Origin: Thermoproteota archaeon
Lineage (GTDB): Archaea; Korarchaeota; Korarchaeia; Korarchaeales; Korarchaeaceae
Direction: 5' to 3'
Length of the DNA: 64,000 bases
NCBI GenBank assembly: GCA_027492205.1
Contig: JAOZFN010000017.1
Location: 62,001-126,000, forward strand
The first letter of the stretch is position 1, and the number at the start of each line of letters is the position of its first letter. A program made the position numbers and the translations under genes. The notes beneath the pieces are model-generated. The model was not told the DNA's origin. It did not search any database and saw only the letters and a program-made list of their open reading frames with translations. Below are positions 27,749 through 37,710 of the stretch, one piece after another.

Positions 27749-27809
27749 CCAGTCGTCCCCCCGCGCGCCGGTTAAGGCGGTTGCGCCGACGAGGGACGGC
27801 TCAAACTTA

Positions 27810-28886
27810 TTGCCCGCCTGGGGCGGACAGACGAGATCGAACTTGGACGTCAGGCTCACCATGTTGGGGCTGGCGATGGTGGCCCTGGCCGTGGCCCTCG
27901 CCCCTGTGGGGCCCCAGCGGCAGGTCCCGAGAGCGACGCCAGGCGCGACGGAGGCCCCGCCAACCCCGGTGGAGGTCCAGGCGGACAAAATCAGGGAGAG
28001 GGATCCGATAGAGGTCACGGTCAGGCAGGCCGTCCTGATCGAGAACCCGCTGAACGAGAGCGTCACGGGGTACGTGTACATGTCGATACCCATCAACGGC
28101 TCTCACCAAGAGGCTTACCTGGCGGACGCGCCGCCCGGGACAACGGTCCAGATCGACGACGAGGGGAACCCCTACCTCGTGATTGAGATGGAGCTCGGGC
28201 CCGGGGAGAGGACCTGGGTGAACGTGACGGTTAAGGTCGTGCTCAGGCCTTACGTAGTAAGCTGGGTGGCGTCCAGGCGGCAGTGGCCCCCACTGAACGT
28301 GACCAGCCTCTACACCGGGAGGACGACTTTCTGGGACACCTACAACGAGACGCTGAGGCGGCTGGCTTTCGACGTCGCCGGATCCGACGACGACCCCTAC
28401 CTAATAGTGAAGAGCCTGGCCCACTGGGTGTCGGGTCACCTAGACTACAACGTCAGGTTCGACAGACTCGGGTCCGACGGCGCCGTGAGGCGGGAGAGGA
28501 CGGGTCTCTACGTGTACGGCGACTGCACCGAGGTTGCAGACGTGTTCGTGACCCTCGCCAGGATCCTGGGCATTCCATCGAGGACGGCCTACGGCATAAT
28601 GAGGCTCAGGCCCTCAGCTACCTACTGGGCGAACCTCACGTCTCGCGACTACAGGGAGTGGACCGGCCACGTGTGGCCACAGGTCTACATCGAGCCGCTG
28701 GGCTGGGTGGATGTCGAGATGCTGGAGGGAGGCGCGCCCAAGGTTGGGGACTACTCGTGGAGGCACGTCGTCTACGGGATAGAGGCCAGGAAGTTCATGG
28801 GATCGGACTTCCTCGGGGCGTTCTGCAGGACCAGCTTCGGCAGCGAGCCGCTCTACCTGGAGGTAACGATCTCGGAGGGGTGGTGA
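27810..28886 (+). CDS. Secreted transglutaminase-like domain protein; start probably internal
   Basis: YVYGDCTEVADVFVTLARILGIPSRTAYGIM ... GHVWPQVYIEPLGWVDVEM (Cys-His-Asp order of transglutaminase core). Confidence 0.85.
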   Translation: MPAWGGQTRSNLDVRLTMLGLAMVALAVALAPVGPQRQVPRATPGATEAPPTPVEVQADKIRERDPIEVTVRQAVLIENPLNESVTGYVYMSIPINGSHQEAYLADAPPGTTVQIDDEGNPYLVIEMELGPGERTWVNVTVKVVLRPYVVSWVASRRQWPPLNVTSLYTGRTTFWDTYNETLRRLAFDVAGSDDDPYLIVKSLAHWVSGHLDYNVRFDRLGSDGAVRRERTGLYVYGDCTEVADVFVTLARILGIPSRTAYGIMRLRPSATYWANLTSRDYREWTGHVWPQVYIEPLGWVDVEMLEGGAPKVGDYSWRHVVYGIEARKFMGSDFLGAFCRTSFGSEPLYLEVTISEGW

Positions 28887-30008
28887 ATGCCGAAGAAAGC
28901 CAGAGGAGTGAAATCGCGGAGGGGCGCGGCCCTCCTCGCGACAGCGATCCTCGCGCTGTCGCTGGCGGGTCTTCGGCCGACCTCCTGCCAGCCCATCTGG
29001 ATCGGCCTCAACTTCGAGGTTCGACTGAGGGCCGACGGAACCGCCGTCGTGATCATCAGGGAGCACCCGTTCGCCCTCAACGGGACGAGCCTCTTCGGAG
29101 ACCAGGAGGTCCTGCTCAGGATGCTCCAGGAGGCGGAGGTCAATCGGGTGTACGCCGCCCTGATGTTCGCCTCCTCACCGGAGCACATCGAGACCGAGCT
29201 CCTGGGCCCGCCTGAGATCTCCCAGAACGAGACGGTCCTGGCCGACCCGCTGAACAGGGGGAGGATGGTCGAGTACGGGTGGGCCGTGGTAACGAGGATC
29301 CTCGTCAACCTTTCGACCGCCGAGTACGTCCGGGACCTGGGCGGCGGGAGGTACGAGATCAAGATCGTGGATCCGTTCACCGCCAGGGACCCCAGGAGCT
29401 GGATAGACGTCCTGAAGATCTCGTGGGACGAGGGAGTGGAGGTGCTGAACGTCGAGTGGGTCCCCAGCTCAGCCTCAGGCCCGACTGAGCGGGGAGACGG
29501 GTACCTCCTCTGGCTCAACTACAACGAGCCTTCCGCCCCGGACGCCTACGTACTGACCGCGCGCCTCCCCGGCCTGACGGTCGCCCCTCCCCCCGGGCTC
29601 TCCGTCAGGTTGGAGGCCAGCAGGGTGGGCGACGTCGTCGAGGTCAGGGTGTCCTCCGACCGAGTGAAGTACGCGGTGGTCAGGATAGTCGGCCCCGGCG
29701 AGGATCAGGCCAGGGGCGTCTCGCTAGACGTGGGAGGGTGGAGAACCGTCAGGTTCTACGCAGGCGCCCGCGACCTGAGGGCGGAGGTCTACGTCGGCGG
29801 CAGGAAGGTCGCCGAGGCGCCCGTCAGCGAGGGCCCCCCCACGGGAGTGGGTGGGGAGAGCCCGAACGCCTCTCAAGGCCCTTTGCCGGCCCTCCTGCTG
29901 GTGCTTGGCATCTTGACCTTCTTGGCTGGTCTCAGTCTCGGCGGGAGGGGTCGCAGGGAGAAAGAGGAGGGCCGGTTCGGCTGGCAGGTGGCCTGGGAGA
30001 CCTGGTAG
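28887..30008 (+). CDS. Secreted/membrane-anchored hypothetical protein
   Basis: Signal-like N-terminus, C-terminal TM LPALLLVLGILTFLAGLSLGGRGRR; starts immediately after upstream stop. Confidence 0.8.
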   Translation: MPKKARGVKSRRGAALLATAILALSLAGLRPTSCQPIWIGLNFEVRLRADGTAVVIIREHPFALNGTSLFGDQEVLLRMLQEAEVNRVYAALMFASSPEHIETELLGPPEISQNETVLADPLNRGRMVEYGWAVVTRILVNLSTAEYVRDLGGGRYEIKIVDPFTARDPRSWIDVLKISWDEGVEVLNVEWVPSSASGPTERGDGYLLWLNYNEPSAPDAYVLTARLPGLTVAPPPGLSVRLEASRVGDVVEVRVSSDRVKYAVVRIVGPGEDQARGVSLDVGGWRTVRFYAGARDLRAEVYVGGRKVAEAPVSEGPPTGVGGESPNASQGPLPALLLVLGILTFLAGLSLGGRGRREKEEGRFGWQVAWETW

Positions 30009-30020
30009 GCGACTCCCGCC

Positions 30021-30653
30021 CTAAGGCCTCGGGGAGTTGATCAGAGCCTGCCGATCGTCCTCAATGAACTGAAGGAGCGCCGCCAGGGCGAGGGGGTACA
30101 TCCCCTCCCCGACCTCCGAGATCACGCACTCCGCCAGCTTGGGGACCCACCTCAGCAGGTGCCTCTCCAGCAGGGAGAGCTGGGACCTGATCAGGGACTC
30201 GACCCTCCCCCTGTCCGCCGATGCGTCGGCCATCTCCTGCTGGTAGGCCAAGACGTACATGAGGCCCAGCTGACCCGGGAGCGAGTCCAGGTCCAAGCTC
30301 TCCACTCCAGCGGACCTCGCGAGCTCCGAGAGCGCGAGCTGAGAGTACTCACCCGACTCCACAAAGGCGGACTCTCGAGGTCTACACCTCTCGGAGGCGC
30401 GTTCTCTCTCCTCCGTCAGTCTCGACACGGATGGTTGATCAACGACGAACCTCGTGATCAGCTCCCTCAGGGGGCCCGTCCTATAGCCCATCGACTCAAG
30501 CGCCCCCATCGAGCGACCGAGGGACTCCACCACCCAAGAGACGTCCCGGTCGGGCTCCTCCCTCAGATCGCCGACAAGAGCCGACAGGGCAGCGTAAACC
30601 TCGGCCCTGGCCGCCGAGAGACCCGGGGGCCAGGCCGCCCTCCCTGAACCCAT
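30021..30653 (-). CDS. TorD/DmsD-like molybdoenzyme chaperone
   Basis: GLMYVLAYQQEMADA ... LSLLERHLLRWVPKLAECV matches TorD-family signature region. Confidence 0.7.
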   Translation of the reverse strand: MGSGRAAWPPGLSAARAEVYAALSALVGDLREEPDRDVSWVVESLGRSMGALESMGYRTGPLRELITRFVVDQPSVSRLTEERERASERCRPRESAFVESGEYSQLALSELARSAGVESLDLDSLPGQLGLMYVLAYQQEMADASADRGRVESLIRSQLSLLERHLLRWVPKLAECVISEVGEGMYPLALAALLQFIEDDRQALINSPRP

Positions 30654-30713
30654 CCCGGATGCCGATCGGCGAGACGTTAAAACGAGGCGGCGGCGCCAAG
30701 CCCCGGTGGTCCC

Positions 30714-31376
30714 TTGGTCCTCGGTCTCGCCGATCTAGCCGCGGCCCTAAGCGAGCTGGTGAGCTCCTCGCCAGACCTCACCTCGGGCCTCGTCAGGGAG
30801 GAGGGGGACGGGGAGTTCCTGGTCGCGTTCGACGTCAGGTGGTCCGCTCTAGAGGACCCGGAAGGTGAGCTCAAGGAGTTCGAGGCGGCGTACCTAGGCC
30901 ACCGGGTCGTGGGCAGGGGGACCGAGGGCAGGGAGGACGCCTGGATAATCGTCAGGTCGGACTTCGGCGAGCTTGAAGACCTACTGGAGAGGATCAGCGA
31001 GCGAGGGGACGTAGTCGGGGTCCTTTCGGTGAGGGGGAACTCTGTGGAGGTCGTCGTCTACCCGCAGCGGGCGGCCAGCGCCGCAGCCGTGGGGCTCGCC
31101 GGGGAGCTGGTCGAGGCTCTGCTCGAGAGGCTGGGCTGGCCCGAGGGGGTCTTCTACAGCCTGATAGGATACGAGGTCATCCCTGGCGGGCTGAGGCTCC
31201 ACGCTTCCCTGGCGGTCGACGAGTGTCCCTCCCGGGTGATCCACGAGCACGGGGAGGACCACGCGCACGGGCGAGAGAGCGGGGCGCGTGATGGACAGGC
31301 CGACTATGGGGGACGGGGCGACGAGCCTGGCTCAGGTGTCGGGGGCGTCCTGCTCCCTGGGGGGTGGCCCGACTGA
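30714..31376 (+). CDS. Hypothetical protein with His-rich tail
   Basis: Coding composition; C-terminal HEHGEDHAHGRE; stop overlaps next start (TGATG). Confidence 0.6.
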   Translation: MVLGLADLAAALSELVSSSPDLTSGLVREEGDGEFLVAFDVRWSALEDPEGELKEFEAAYLGHRVVGRGTEGREDAWIIVRSDFGELEDLLERISERGDVVGVLSVRGNSVEVVVYPQRAASAAAVGLAGELVEALLERLGWPEGVFYSLIGYEVIPGGLRLHASLAVDECPSRVIHEHGEDHAHGRESGARDGQADYGGRGDEPGSGVGGVLLPGGWPD

Positions 31377-31921
31377 TGGATCTGTCCCACCTCGTCGGGG
31401 TTCTCAGGAGGCTCTCGGAGGATCCCGGAGTGGTCTCGGCCACCCTGGATCTCGGCCTGCGGAGGATAACCGTCGAGGTCAGGCTTCCAGACCTGGCTCC
31501 AATGCTCGAGTCGGCTGCCGAGGAGTACAGAGCCATGGGGTGGCGGGTTGACTTCGATCTCAGCGGGGACTCGCCTACCGTCGTCGTTAGGGCTCCCCGG
31601 GGAGAAGTCGGTCGGGTCCTCTCCCTGGCCAAGGGAAGGGGCGACTCGGTTCTGGAGGTTAGAGTCTCCCCCGGCGGCTCCCGGGACGTCGAGGTGAGGG
31701 TTGAGGCGTCTGGGGCCACAATCGGCGAGGTGGCCGCGGTCGAGGCCAGGGAGGCGCTGAGAAGGGCCGGTCTCCCCGGCGCCGACGGCATGCCCGCCGA
31801 GCTTGAGACTGTCACGAGGGACGCTCGCGTCCCCGTGTTCCTGCCAACGGAGACCGGCAGCACCCGCGGCCTCGTCGCCGCCGTCTCGGTGTGCCTCCCG
31901 CCGAGGATCGGAGAGTCCTAG
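31376..31921 (+). CDS. Hypothetical protein, possible distant paralogue of the preceding ORF
   Basis: MDLSHLVGVLRRLSEDPGVVSATLDLG...; ATG overlaps upstream TGA. Confidence 0.7.
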   Translation: MDLSHLVGVLRRLSEDPGVVSATLDLGLRRITVEVRLPDLAPMLESAAEEYRAMGWRVDFDLSGDSPTVVVRAPRGEVGRVLSLAKGRGDSVLEVRVSPGGSRDVEVRVEASGATIGEVAAVEAREALRRAGLPGADGMPAELETVTRDARVPVFLPTETGSTRGLVAAVSVCLPPRIGES

Positions 31922-31926
31922 GGGGG

Positions 31927-33036
31927 CTACCTCCTCCCCAGCCTGCCGGCGAGCCTCTTGGCGACCGCCAGGGGAACCCTGGTCCACACCCACCTCCAGA
32001 ACTCCCGGAACTCCAGCTCCCCGACGTTGGCGAGGGTGTACCTCCTCGCTATCTCCGGGTCCGACACCATGTAGTCGTAGAACCTCCTCATCCTCGGCAG
32101 GACCACGTTGGCCGCCTTGGCCCTGAGCTCCAAGTCCTGAAGCAGCGGCTCCAGTAGTCTCTCGTAGAGGCCGGGATCTCCGCTGAGGACGGCCTGGGAC
32201 GCGGCCCGAGCGCTCACCAGCGCCTGGTATATGCCCTCTCCGGTGAGGGGGTCGGCGAGGCCCGCGGCGTCGCCCACCAGGAGCACCCTCCCGGACGCGA
32301 GCCGCCTGCTCCGGCCAATGGGTATGACGCCGTACTCCACCGGCGTGTCCAACCTGAGGCCCAGCGACCTCACGTGCCTCTCCAGGCGACCCTTCAAGTT
32401 CTCCATGAGGGGGAGCATTCCCCCAACGCCCACGTTCACCCTCCCGGAGAGGGGGAAGGCCCAGCCGTACCCCCCGCGGGGGACGGCGTCCATCTGGAAC
32501 AGGGCCACGTCGTAGCCTCCCGAAGGCCTCGACTCGACCGCCGCGATGAGTTCCCCCGGCGGATAGCCGGACCTCAGCCCGACCCACCTCCCGACCGAAC
32601 CGGCCACGCCGTCGGCGCCGATCACCCAGTCCGCCGAGTACGCGTTCCGTCGCGTCCTCACCACCAGCCCCTCTCCCCCGGGGGACACCCCGATCGCCGG
32701 CTCCCCGTCCAGGAACTCCGCACCCTCCGCTTCGGCCCAGCGGGCCAGCGAGGCGTCGAAGTCGGCCCTGTCGACCGTGGCGATCACCCAGGGGTTGTGG
32801 AACACCTCCACGGAGCGACCCCACCCCCGAACCAGGACCCTGTCCAAGAGCCTCTGGATCGGGAGCTCCGACCGGTGGAAGCCGAACTCCTCCAGCAGCC
32901 TCACGGTCTTCAGCGTCAGGCCGCCCCCGCACGGCTTGTTCCTTGGGAACCTGCGCATCTCTAGTAGGAGCACCCTCAGGCCAGACCTTGCCAGCAGGGC
33001 CGCCGAGGCGCTTCCGGCGGGACCCGCGCCGACCAC
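31927..33036 (-). CDS. Geranylgeranyl reductase family FAD-dependent oxidoreductase
   Basis: VGAGPAGSASAALLARSGLRVLLLE, FPRNKPCGGGLT, GYGWAFPLSGRVNVGVGG, VLLVGDAAGLADPLTGEGIYQAL. Confidence 0.92.
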   Translation of the reverse strand: MVGAGPAGSASAALLARSGLRVLLLEMRRFPRNKPCGGGLTLKTVRLLEEFGFHRSELPIQRLLDRVLVRGWGRSVEVFHNPWVIATVDRADFDASLARWAEAEGAEFLDGEPAIGVSPGGEGLVVRTRRNAYSADWVIGADGVAGSVGRWVGLRSGYPPGELIAAVESRPSGGYDVALFQMDAVPRGGYGWAFPLSGRVNVGVGGMLPLMENLKGRLERHVRSLGLRLDTPVEYGVIPIGRSRRLASGRVLLVGDAAGLADPLTGEGIYQALVSARAASQAVLSGDPGLYERLLEPLLQDLELRAKAANVVLPRMRRFYDYMVSDPEIARRYTLANVGELEFREFWRWVWTRVPLAVAKRLAGRLGRR

Positions 33037-33095
33037 GGCGACGTCGAATCGTCTCGTGGGCGCTCAACCTCCCCCGTCACTTCGCCCCAACCGCG

Positions 33096-33803
33096 TCACA
33101 GGCCCAACTCCTCCAGGACCTCCTCGAGCCGCGCCCTGATCTCGGCCTGGACCTCCTCTACGCCCCTCTCCCTGCCGCCTTCCACCTCGTCGACCTCGAT
33201 GACCGTGACCCCCTCCGCCCTGAGGTCGTCCAGGAGCCTCCTGAAGTTCCGATAGGTCTCCATGAGGTCGGCCCTGTTCTCGTAGATCTGCCACGTCCAC
33301 CTGGACCTCCTTATCCGCGAGGCCGAGACGTCCGGGGGAACGTCCAAGTAGACCACCACGTCCGGGAGCGGGGCGTACCTGTTCACCTCCCTCACCCAGT
33401 CGAGATCCACGCTCAGGGAGAGGGTACCAACGTCCCTTCCGCCCTGGTAGGCCATGGAGGAGATCACGTACCTGTCCGAGATGACCACGTAGCCCTCCTT
33501 GAGGGCCGAAAGGATTCCCCTGTGCCTGGCTCCCGGGCCGTAGGGATCCTCGTAGAGGTGGTAGAGCCTGTCCGCCGCGAAGAGGAGGGCCATCACGTGG
33601 GGGTAGGGGGTTATGTTTACCTGCCTGCTCATTATCCCCCTGAGGAGGAAGCCTATCATCGACTCGGTGGGCTCCTTCGTGAGGAAGACCTTCTCTAAGC
33701 CCTTCTCCTCGATCAACCACTTCTCAACGAGTCTGGAGTGGGTGGTCAGCCCGGCGCCGTCTATCCCCTCAAAGGCTATGAAGAGACCCTTCCAATCCCC
33801 CAT
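33096..33803 (-). CDS. Thymidylate kinase-like protein with atypical Walker A (GIDGAGLTT)
   Basis: LFIAFEGIDGAGLTTHSRLVEKWL ... VFLTKEPTES ... VISDRYVISSMAYQG. Confidence 0.85.
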   Translation of the reverse strand: MGDWKGLFIAFEGIDGAGLTTHSRLVEKWLIEEKGLEKVFLTKEPTESMIGFLLRGIMSRQVNITPYPHVMALLFAADRLYHLYEDPYGPGARHRGILSALKEGYVVISDRYVISSMAYQGGRDVGTLSLSVDLDWVREVNRYAPLPDVVVYLDVPPDVSASRIRRSRWTWQIYENRADLMETYRNFRRLLDDLRAEGVTVIEVDEVEGGRERGVEEVQAEIRARLEEVLEELGL

Positions 33804-34041
33804 CGACGCACCTCCCGTCGCCGGGTCCCGCCCCATTAATGAATTTCTCTCGGACCCGGCGACCTCGAATCTGAGGAGCTGCGATCTTGATGGGGATCGG
33901 GCCAATGCTGGCACACGGCTTTGAGCTGTCAGCCCGCGTCCTACGCCAGCTAGGCGGAAGCCCCTTTCGTCGGCCCGCGAGGATCAAGTGGTTTGAATTT
34001 TTAACAAAAAGCCGGACTATCCCGCTGAATGGGTTAAGTTT

Positions 34042-35730
34042 TTGAGTGGGCGAGAATGGGTCCGGCAGCCTCCAAAGGAGGTGCACCTAATGAGAAGGAG
34101 GAGCGGAATATCCAGGGCCGCGGTGGGCGCCCTGATCGTTGTGGTGCTGCTGATCTTGGTCGGCGCCTACCTGGCCATGAGGCCTAGCCCCGCCCCGACG
34201 ACGGCTCCGCCCGCGACGACGACCGGGGCGCCCCCGACATCCCCTCCAGCGCCCAAGTACGCCGACACCATCATCATCGGGGTGACTGACAAGGTCTCGG
34301 ACCTCGACCCCGCGATGGCTTACGACTTCTACACGTGGGAGGTCTTCAACAACATAGGGGAGGGGCCGTTCAAGTACAAGCCCGGGACGACCGAGCTCAT
34401 CCCCGGGATAATAGAGAGCTACGAGGTGCAGGAGGGAGGGAAGGTCTACATCCTACACCTCAGGCAGAACCTGAAGTTCGCGGACGGGACCCCCTGCACC
34501 GCCCAGACCCTGAAGTGGTCCATAGACAGGGTAGCGAGGATCCAGGGAGACCCAGCGTGGTTCGTGCTGGACTTCGTAAACTACACCGAGGTAGTCGACG
34601 ACTACACGCTCAAGATAGTGCTCCAGCAGCCCGTCGCCTTCTTCCCGGCCGTCCTGGCCGTGCCGACCTACTTCCCGATCCCGCCTGACAAGTATCCGGC
34701 CGATCAGGTGTCCTCCGACAACACCGCCGGAAGCGTCGGGCCCTACAAAATCGTCAAGTGGGTGAGGGATCAGGAGCTGGTCCTCGAGGCGAATCCCTAC
34801 TACTACGGTGAGCCGCCGAAGACGAAGAGGATCATAGTCAGGTTCTACAAGGACGCGACATCCCTTAGGATGGCCCTAGAGGCAGGGGAGATCGACATAG
34901 CCTGGAGGACGCTGAATCCCACCGACATTCAGGACCTCAGGGGCAAGCCGGGAATCAAGATCTACGAGAATCCGGGCTCCTTCATCAGGTACATCGTCAT
35001 AAATACGAACATCCCGCCCTTCGACAACAAGCTCGTGAGGCAGGCCCTGGCGGCCGCCCTGAACAGGCAGGCGATCTGCGACACCGTGTTCATGGGGACC
35101 ACCGAGCCCCTCTACAGTCTGGTGCCGAACGGCATGTGGAGTCACGTCGACGCCTTCAAGGAGAAGTACGGAGATCACAACATAGAACTCGCCAGGCAGC
35201 TCCTGCAGCAGGCCGGATACTCCGAGGAGAACAAGCTGGTCGTTGACCTCTGGTACACCACGACGCACTACGGCGACACCGAGGCGGACGTGGCGGCGCT
35301 GATCAAGGCGGCCTGGGAGGAGACCGGAATGATTCAGGTGAATGTCCACAGCGCCGAGTGGTCCACCTACCTCGACCTCACCAGGCAGGGCCAGCTACCC
35401 GTGACGCTGTACGGGTGGTACCCGGACTACATAGACCCCGACAACTTCCTGTACCCGTTCCTGCACACCGGATCGAACCGCTGGCTGGGCGAGCCCTACA
35501 GCAACCCTGACCTCGACGCCCTGCTTGAGCAGGCACAGGTGGAGCTGGACCAGAATGTCAGGGCTCAGCTATATCAGCAGATCCAGCAAATACTCGCAGA
35601 GGACGCCCCAATCATACCCATCTTCCAGGGTAAGCTCGTCCTGGCCGCCAAGGATAACGTCCAAGGCATAGTACTGGATCCCGTCATGCTGCTTAGGTAC
35701 TATCTGCTCGTGAAGCTGGCGGAGGGCTGA
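34042..35730 (+). CDS. ABC transporter substrate-binding protein, family 5 (oligopeptide/dipeptide type)
   Basis: Lipoprotein/TM N-terminus, TELIPGIIESYEVQEGGKVYILHLRQNLKFADGTPCTAQTLKWSIDR. Confidence 0.95.
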   Translation: MSGREWVRQPPKEVHLMRRRSGISRAAVGALIVVVLLILVGAYLAMRPSPAPTTAPPATTTGAPPTSPPAPKYADTIIIGVTDKVSDLDPAMAYDFYTWEVFNNIGEGPFKYKPGTTELIPGIIESYEVQEGGKVYILHLRQNLKFADGTPCTAQTLKWSIDRVARIQGDPAWFVLDFVNYTEVVDDYTLKIVLQQPVAFFPAVLAVPTYFPIPPDKYPADQVSSDNTAGSVGPYKIVKWVRDQELVLEANPYYYGEPPKTKRIIVRFYKDATSLRMALEAGEIDIAWRTLNPTDIQDLRGKPGIKIYENPGSFIRYIVINTNIPPFDNKLVRQALAAALNRQAICDTVFMGTTEPLYSLVPNGMWSHVDAFKEKYGDHNIELARQLLQQAGYSEENKLVVDLWYTTTHYGDTEADVAALIKAAWEETGMIQVNVHSAEWSTYLDLTRQGQLPVTLYGWYPDYIDPDNFLYPFLHTGSNRWLGEPYSNPDLDALLEQAQVELDQNVRAQLYQQIQQILAEDAPIIPIFQGKLVLAAKDNVQGIVLDPVMLLRYYLLVKLAEG

Positions 35731-35816
35731 ACCCTCCTCCCCACCCCCTCCTTTTTCCCAGGGCATGGGCGCGGCTGCTTTTTAGGTAGAGTTCTGGGCC
35801 GGGGTGTGGTGGTCCA

Positions 35817-36830
35817 TTGGCCTCGCTGCGGGCTTACGTCCTGACGAGGATTCTCTTGACGATTCCCATGATCTTCATCCTACTGACCGTGGTGTTTCTC
35901 GTGATGAGGGTGCTTCCAGGGAACCCAGTGATAGCGATGGTCGGCATGAAGGCTTCAGAGGAGCAGATCAGGCAGCTGATGCACCAGTTGGGACTGGACA
36001 AGCCGCTCTGGAGGCAGTACCTTGACTACCTCTCTAGGGTGCTGCGGGGGGACCTAGGCAACTCGATGATTTGGGGCAGGAGGCCCGTCATCGACGAGAT
36101 CATGGATCACTTCCCGGCCACCATCGAGCTGACCATATCCGGCTTCGCCGTGAGCGTCCTATTGGGGATAGTCACGGGGACCGCGGCCGGCCTCAGGAGG
36201 GGAACCGGATTGGACTTGGCCATGAGGGTCTACAGCATCGTGGTCTACGCCCTCTTCATACCGTGGCTGGGCATGATGCTCCAGTACGTATTTGGGGTCA
36301 AGCTGGGCTGGTTTCCCGTGGGCGGGAGGATAGGGCCCATGATGGAGCCCGAGCACGTGACGGGCCTCTACGTGCTCGACTCCATACTAACCCTGAACTG
36401 GGGCAGCCTGGCCAGCGCCCTGAGGTACCTGACGCTCCCGTCTCTGACCCTTGGCGTGGTGCTCTCGGGGGTGTACACCAGGCTGGTCAGGACGAGCCTC
36501 AGCGAGGTCTTGGAGCAGGACTTCATCCGGGCCGCCAGGTCCAGGGGGGTGTCGGAGCGGGTCGTCCTCTTCAGGCACGCCCTGAAGAACGCCTTCATAC
36601 CCATCCTAACCATGATGGGCCTCCAGTTCGCCCTCCTGCTCGCAGGCGCGGTGCTGACGGAGACGACCTTCTCGTGGCCGGGCATGGGAACCTTCCTCAT
36701 GGAGAGGATAATCTACAGGGACTTCACGACGGTGCAGGGGACCATAGTGTTCTACGCCCTCTTCGTGGCCCTGGTGAGCCTAGTGGTCGACCTGATCTAC
36801 GCGTACATCGATCCGAGGATAAGGTACTGA
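35817..36830 (+). CDS. ABC transporter permease, DppB/OppB type
   Basis: ILTRILLTIPMIFILLTVVFLVMRVLPGNPV ... DFIRAARSRGVSERVVLFRHALKNAFIPILT. Confidence 0.96.
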   Translation: MASLRAYVLTRILLTIPMIFILLTVVFLVMRVLPGNPVIAMVGMKASEEQIRQLMHQLGLDKPLWRQYLDYLSRVLRGDLGNSMIWGRRPVIDEIMDHFPATIELTISGFAVSVLLGIVTGTAAGLRRGTGLDLAMRVYSIVVYALFIPWLGMMLQYVFGVKLGWFPVGGRIGPMMEPEHVTGLYVLDSILTLNWGSLASALRYLTLPSLTLGVVLSGVYTRLVRTSLSEVLEQDFIRAARSRGVSERVVLFRHALKNAFIPILTMMGLQFALLLAGAVLTETTFSWPGMGTFLMERIIYRDFTTVQGTIVFYALFVALVSLVVDLIYAYIDPRIRY

Positions 36831-36834
36831 GGGG

Positions 36835-37707
36835 GTGGCGATGTCCGGGGTCTTCGGGCGGCTCGCCGGGGGTAAGCTGGCGACCCTGGGGAGGGCCAGG
36901 GGGATAGAGAGGTTCATGCTCGGGGTAGGGCTCGCAATCGTACTGCTGGTTATAGGGATGGCCGCGTTCGCCGACGTCCTGTCACCCTATGACCCCATAG
37001 AGATAGTCGACAGGCCGATCCTTCCGCCCTCCAGGGGGCACCCCCTGGGGACCGACTCGCTCGGGAGGGACGTGTTCAGCCGGGTGCTCCACGGGTCCAG
37101 GACGATGCTCACAGTCGTCTCGCTGTCGACGCTCATCTCGCTCTCCGTCGGCGTGCCGCTGGGTCTCCTGTCGGGGTACAGGGGAGGGGTGTTGGACAGA
37201 GCCCTCTCGCTGGTCATGGACAGCATATACGCATTCCCGGGACTCATACTGGCGATAGCCGTCGCTGCCATGCTCGGGCCCGGAGTCTACAACACGGCCA
37301 TATCGATAGCGGTGGTCTACATGCCGACGTACTTTAGAATGGTCAGGGGAGAGGTCCTGAGCCTCAAGGAGAGGACCTTCGTCGAGGCGGCCAGGGCGCT
37401 GGGGGCCAGGGATCGGACGATCCTGAGGAAGTACCTCCTCCCCAACGTTCTGCCCACCATACTCGTGGTCTTCTCCCTCAACGTGGCCGACGCGGTCCTC
37501 ACCGAGGCCGGCCTGAGCTTCCTGGGTTTGAGCGTCCCGTCCCCAACCCCCGACTGGGGGTTCGACATGAGGAACGGGCAGAGGTACTTCCTCTCGGGAT
37601 ACTGGTGGCTCGTCACCTTCCCCGGCCTCATGATAATCCTGCTCTGCGTGGGATTCAGTCTGCTCGGCGAGGGGCTGGACGCCATCCTGAACCCGAGGGA
37701 GGCGTGA
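36835..37707 (+). CDS. ABC transporter permease, DppC/OppC type
   Basis: HPLGTDSLGRDVFSRVLHGSRTML ... TFVEAARALGARDRTILRKYLLPNVLPTILV. Confidence 0.96.
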   Translation: MAMSGVFGRLAGGKLATLGRARGIERFMLGVGLAIVLLVIGMAAFADVLSPYDPIEIVDRPILPPSRGHPLGTDSLGRDVFSRVLHGSRTMLTVVSLSTLISLSVGVPLGLLSGYRGGVLDRALSLVMDSIYAFPGLILAIAVAAMLGPGVYNTAISIAVVYMPTYFRMVRGEVLSLKERTFVEAARALGARDRTILRKYLLPNVLPTILVVFSLNVADAVLTEAGLSFLGLSVPSPTPDWGFDMRNGQRYFLSGYWWLVTFPGLMIILLCVGFSLLGEGLDAILNPREA

Positions 37708-37710
37708 CCG

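Noticed and set aside
27749-28096. N-terminal extension of the MarC ORF
   Set aside because: Overlaps the divergent transglutaminase gene; MarC homology begins at MDPLELARL (27748)
31304-33067. 587-aa minus-strand ORF
   Set aside because: Shadow frame of the geranylgeranyl reductase gene; Gly/Arg-rich without motifs
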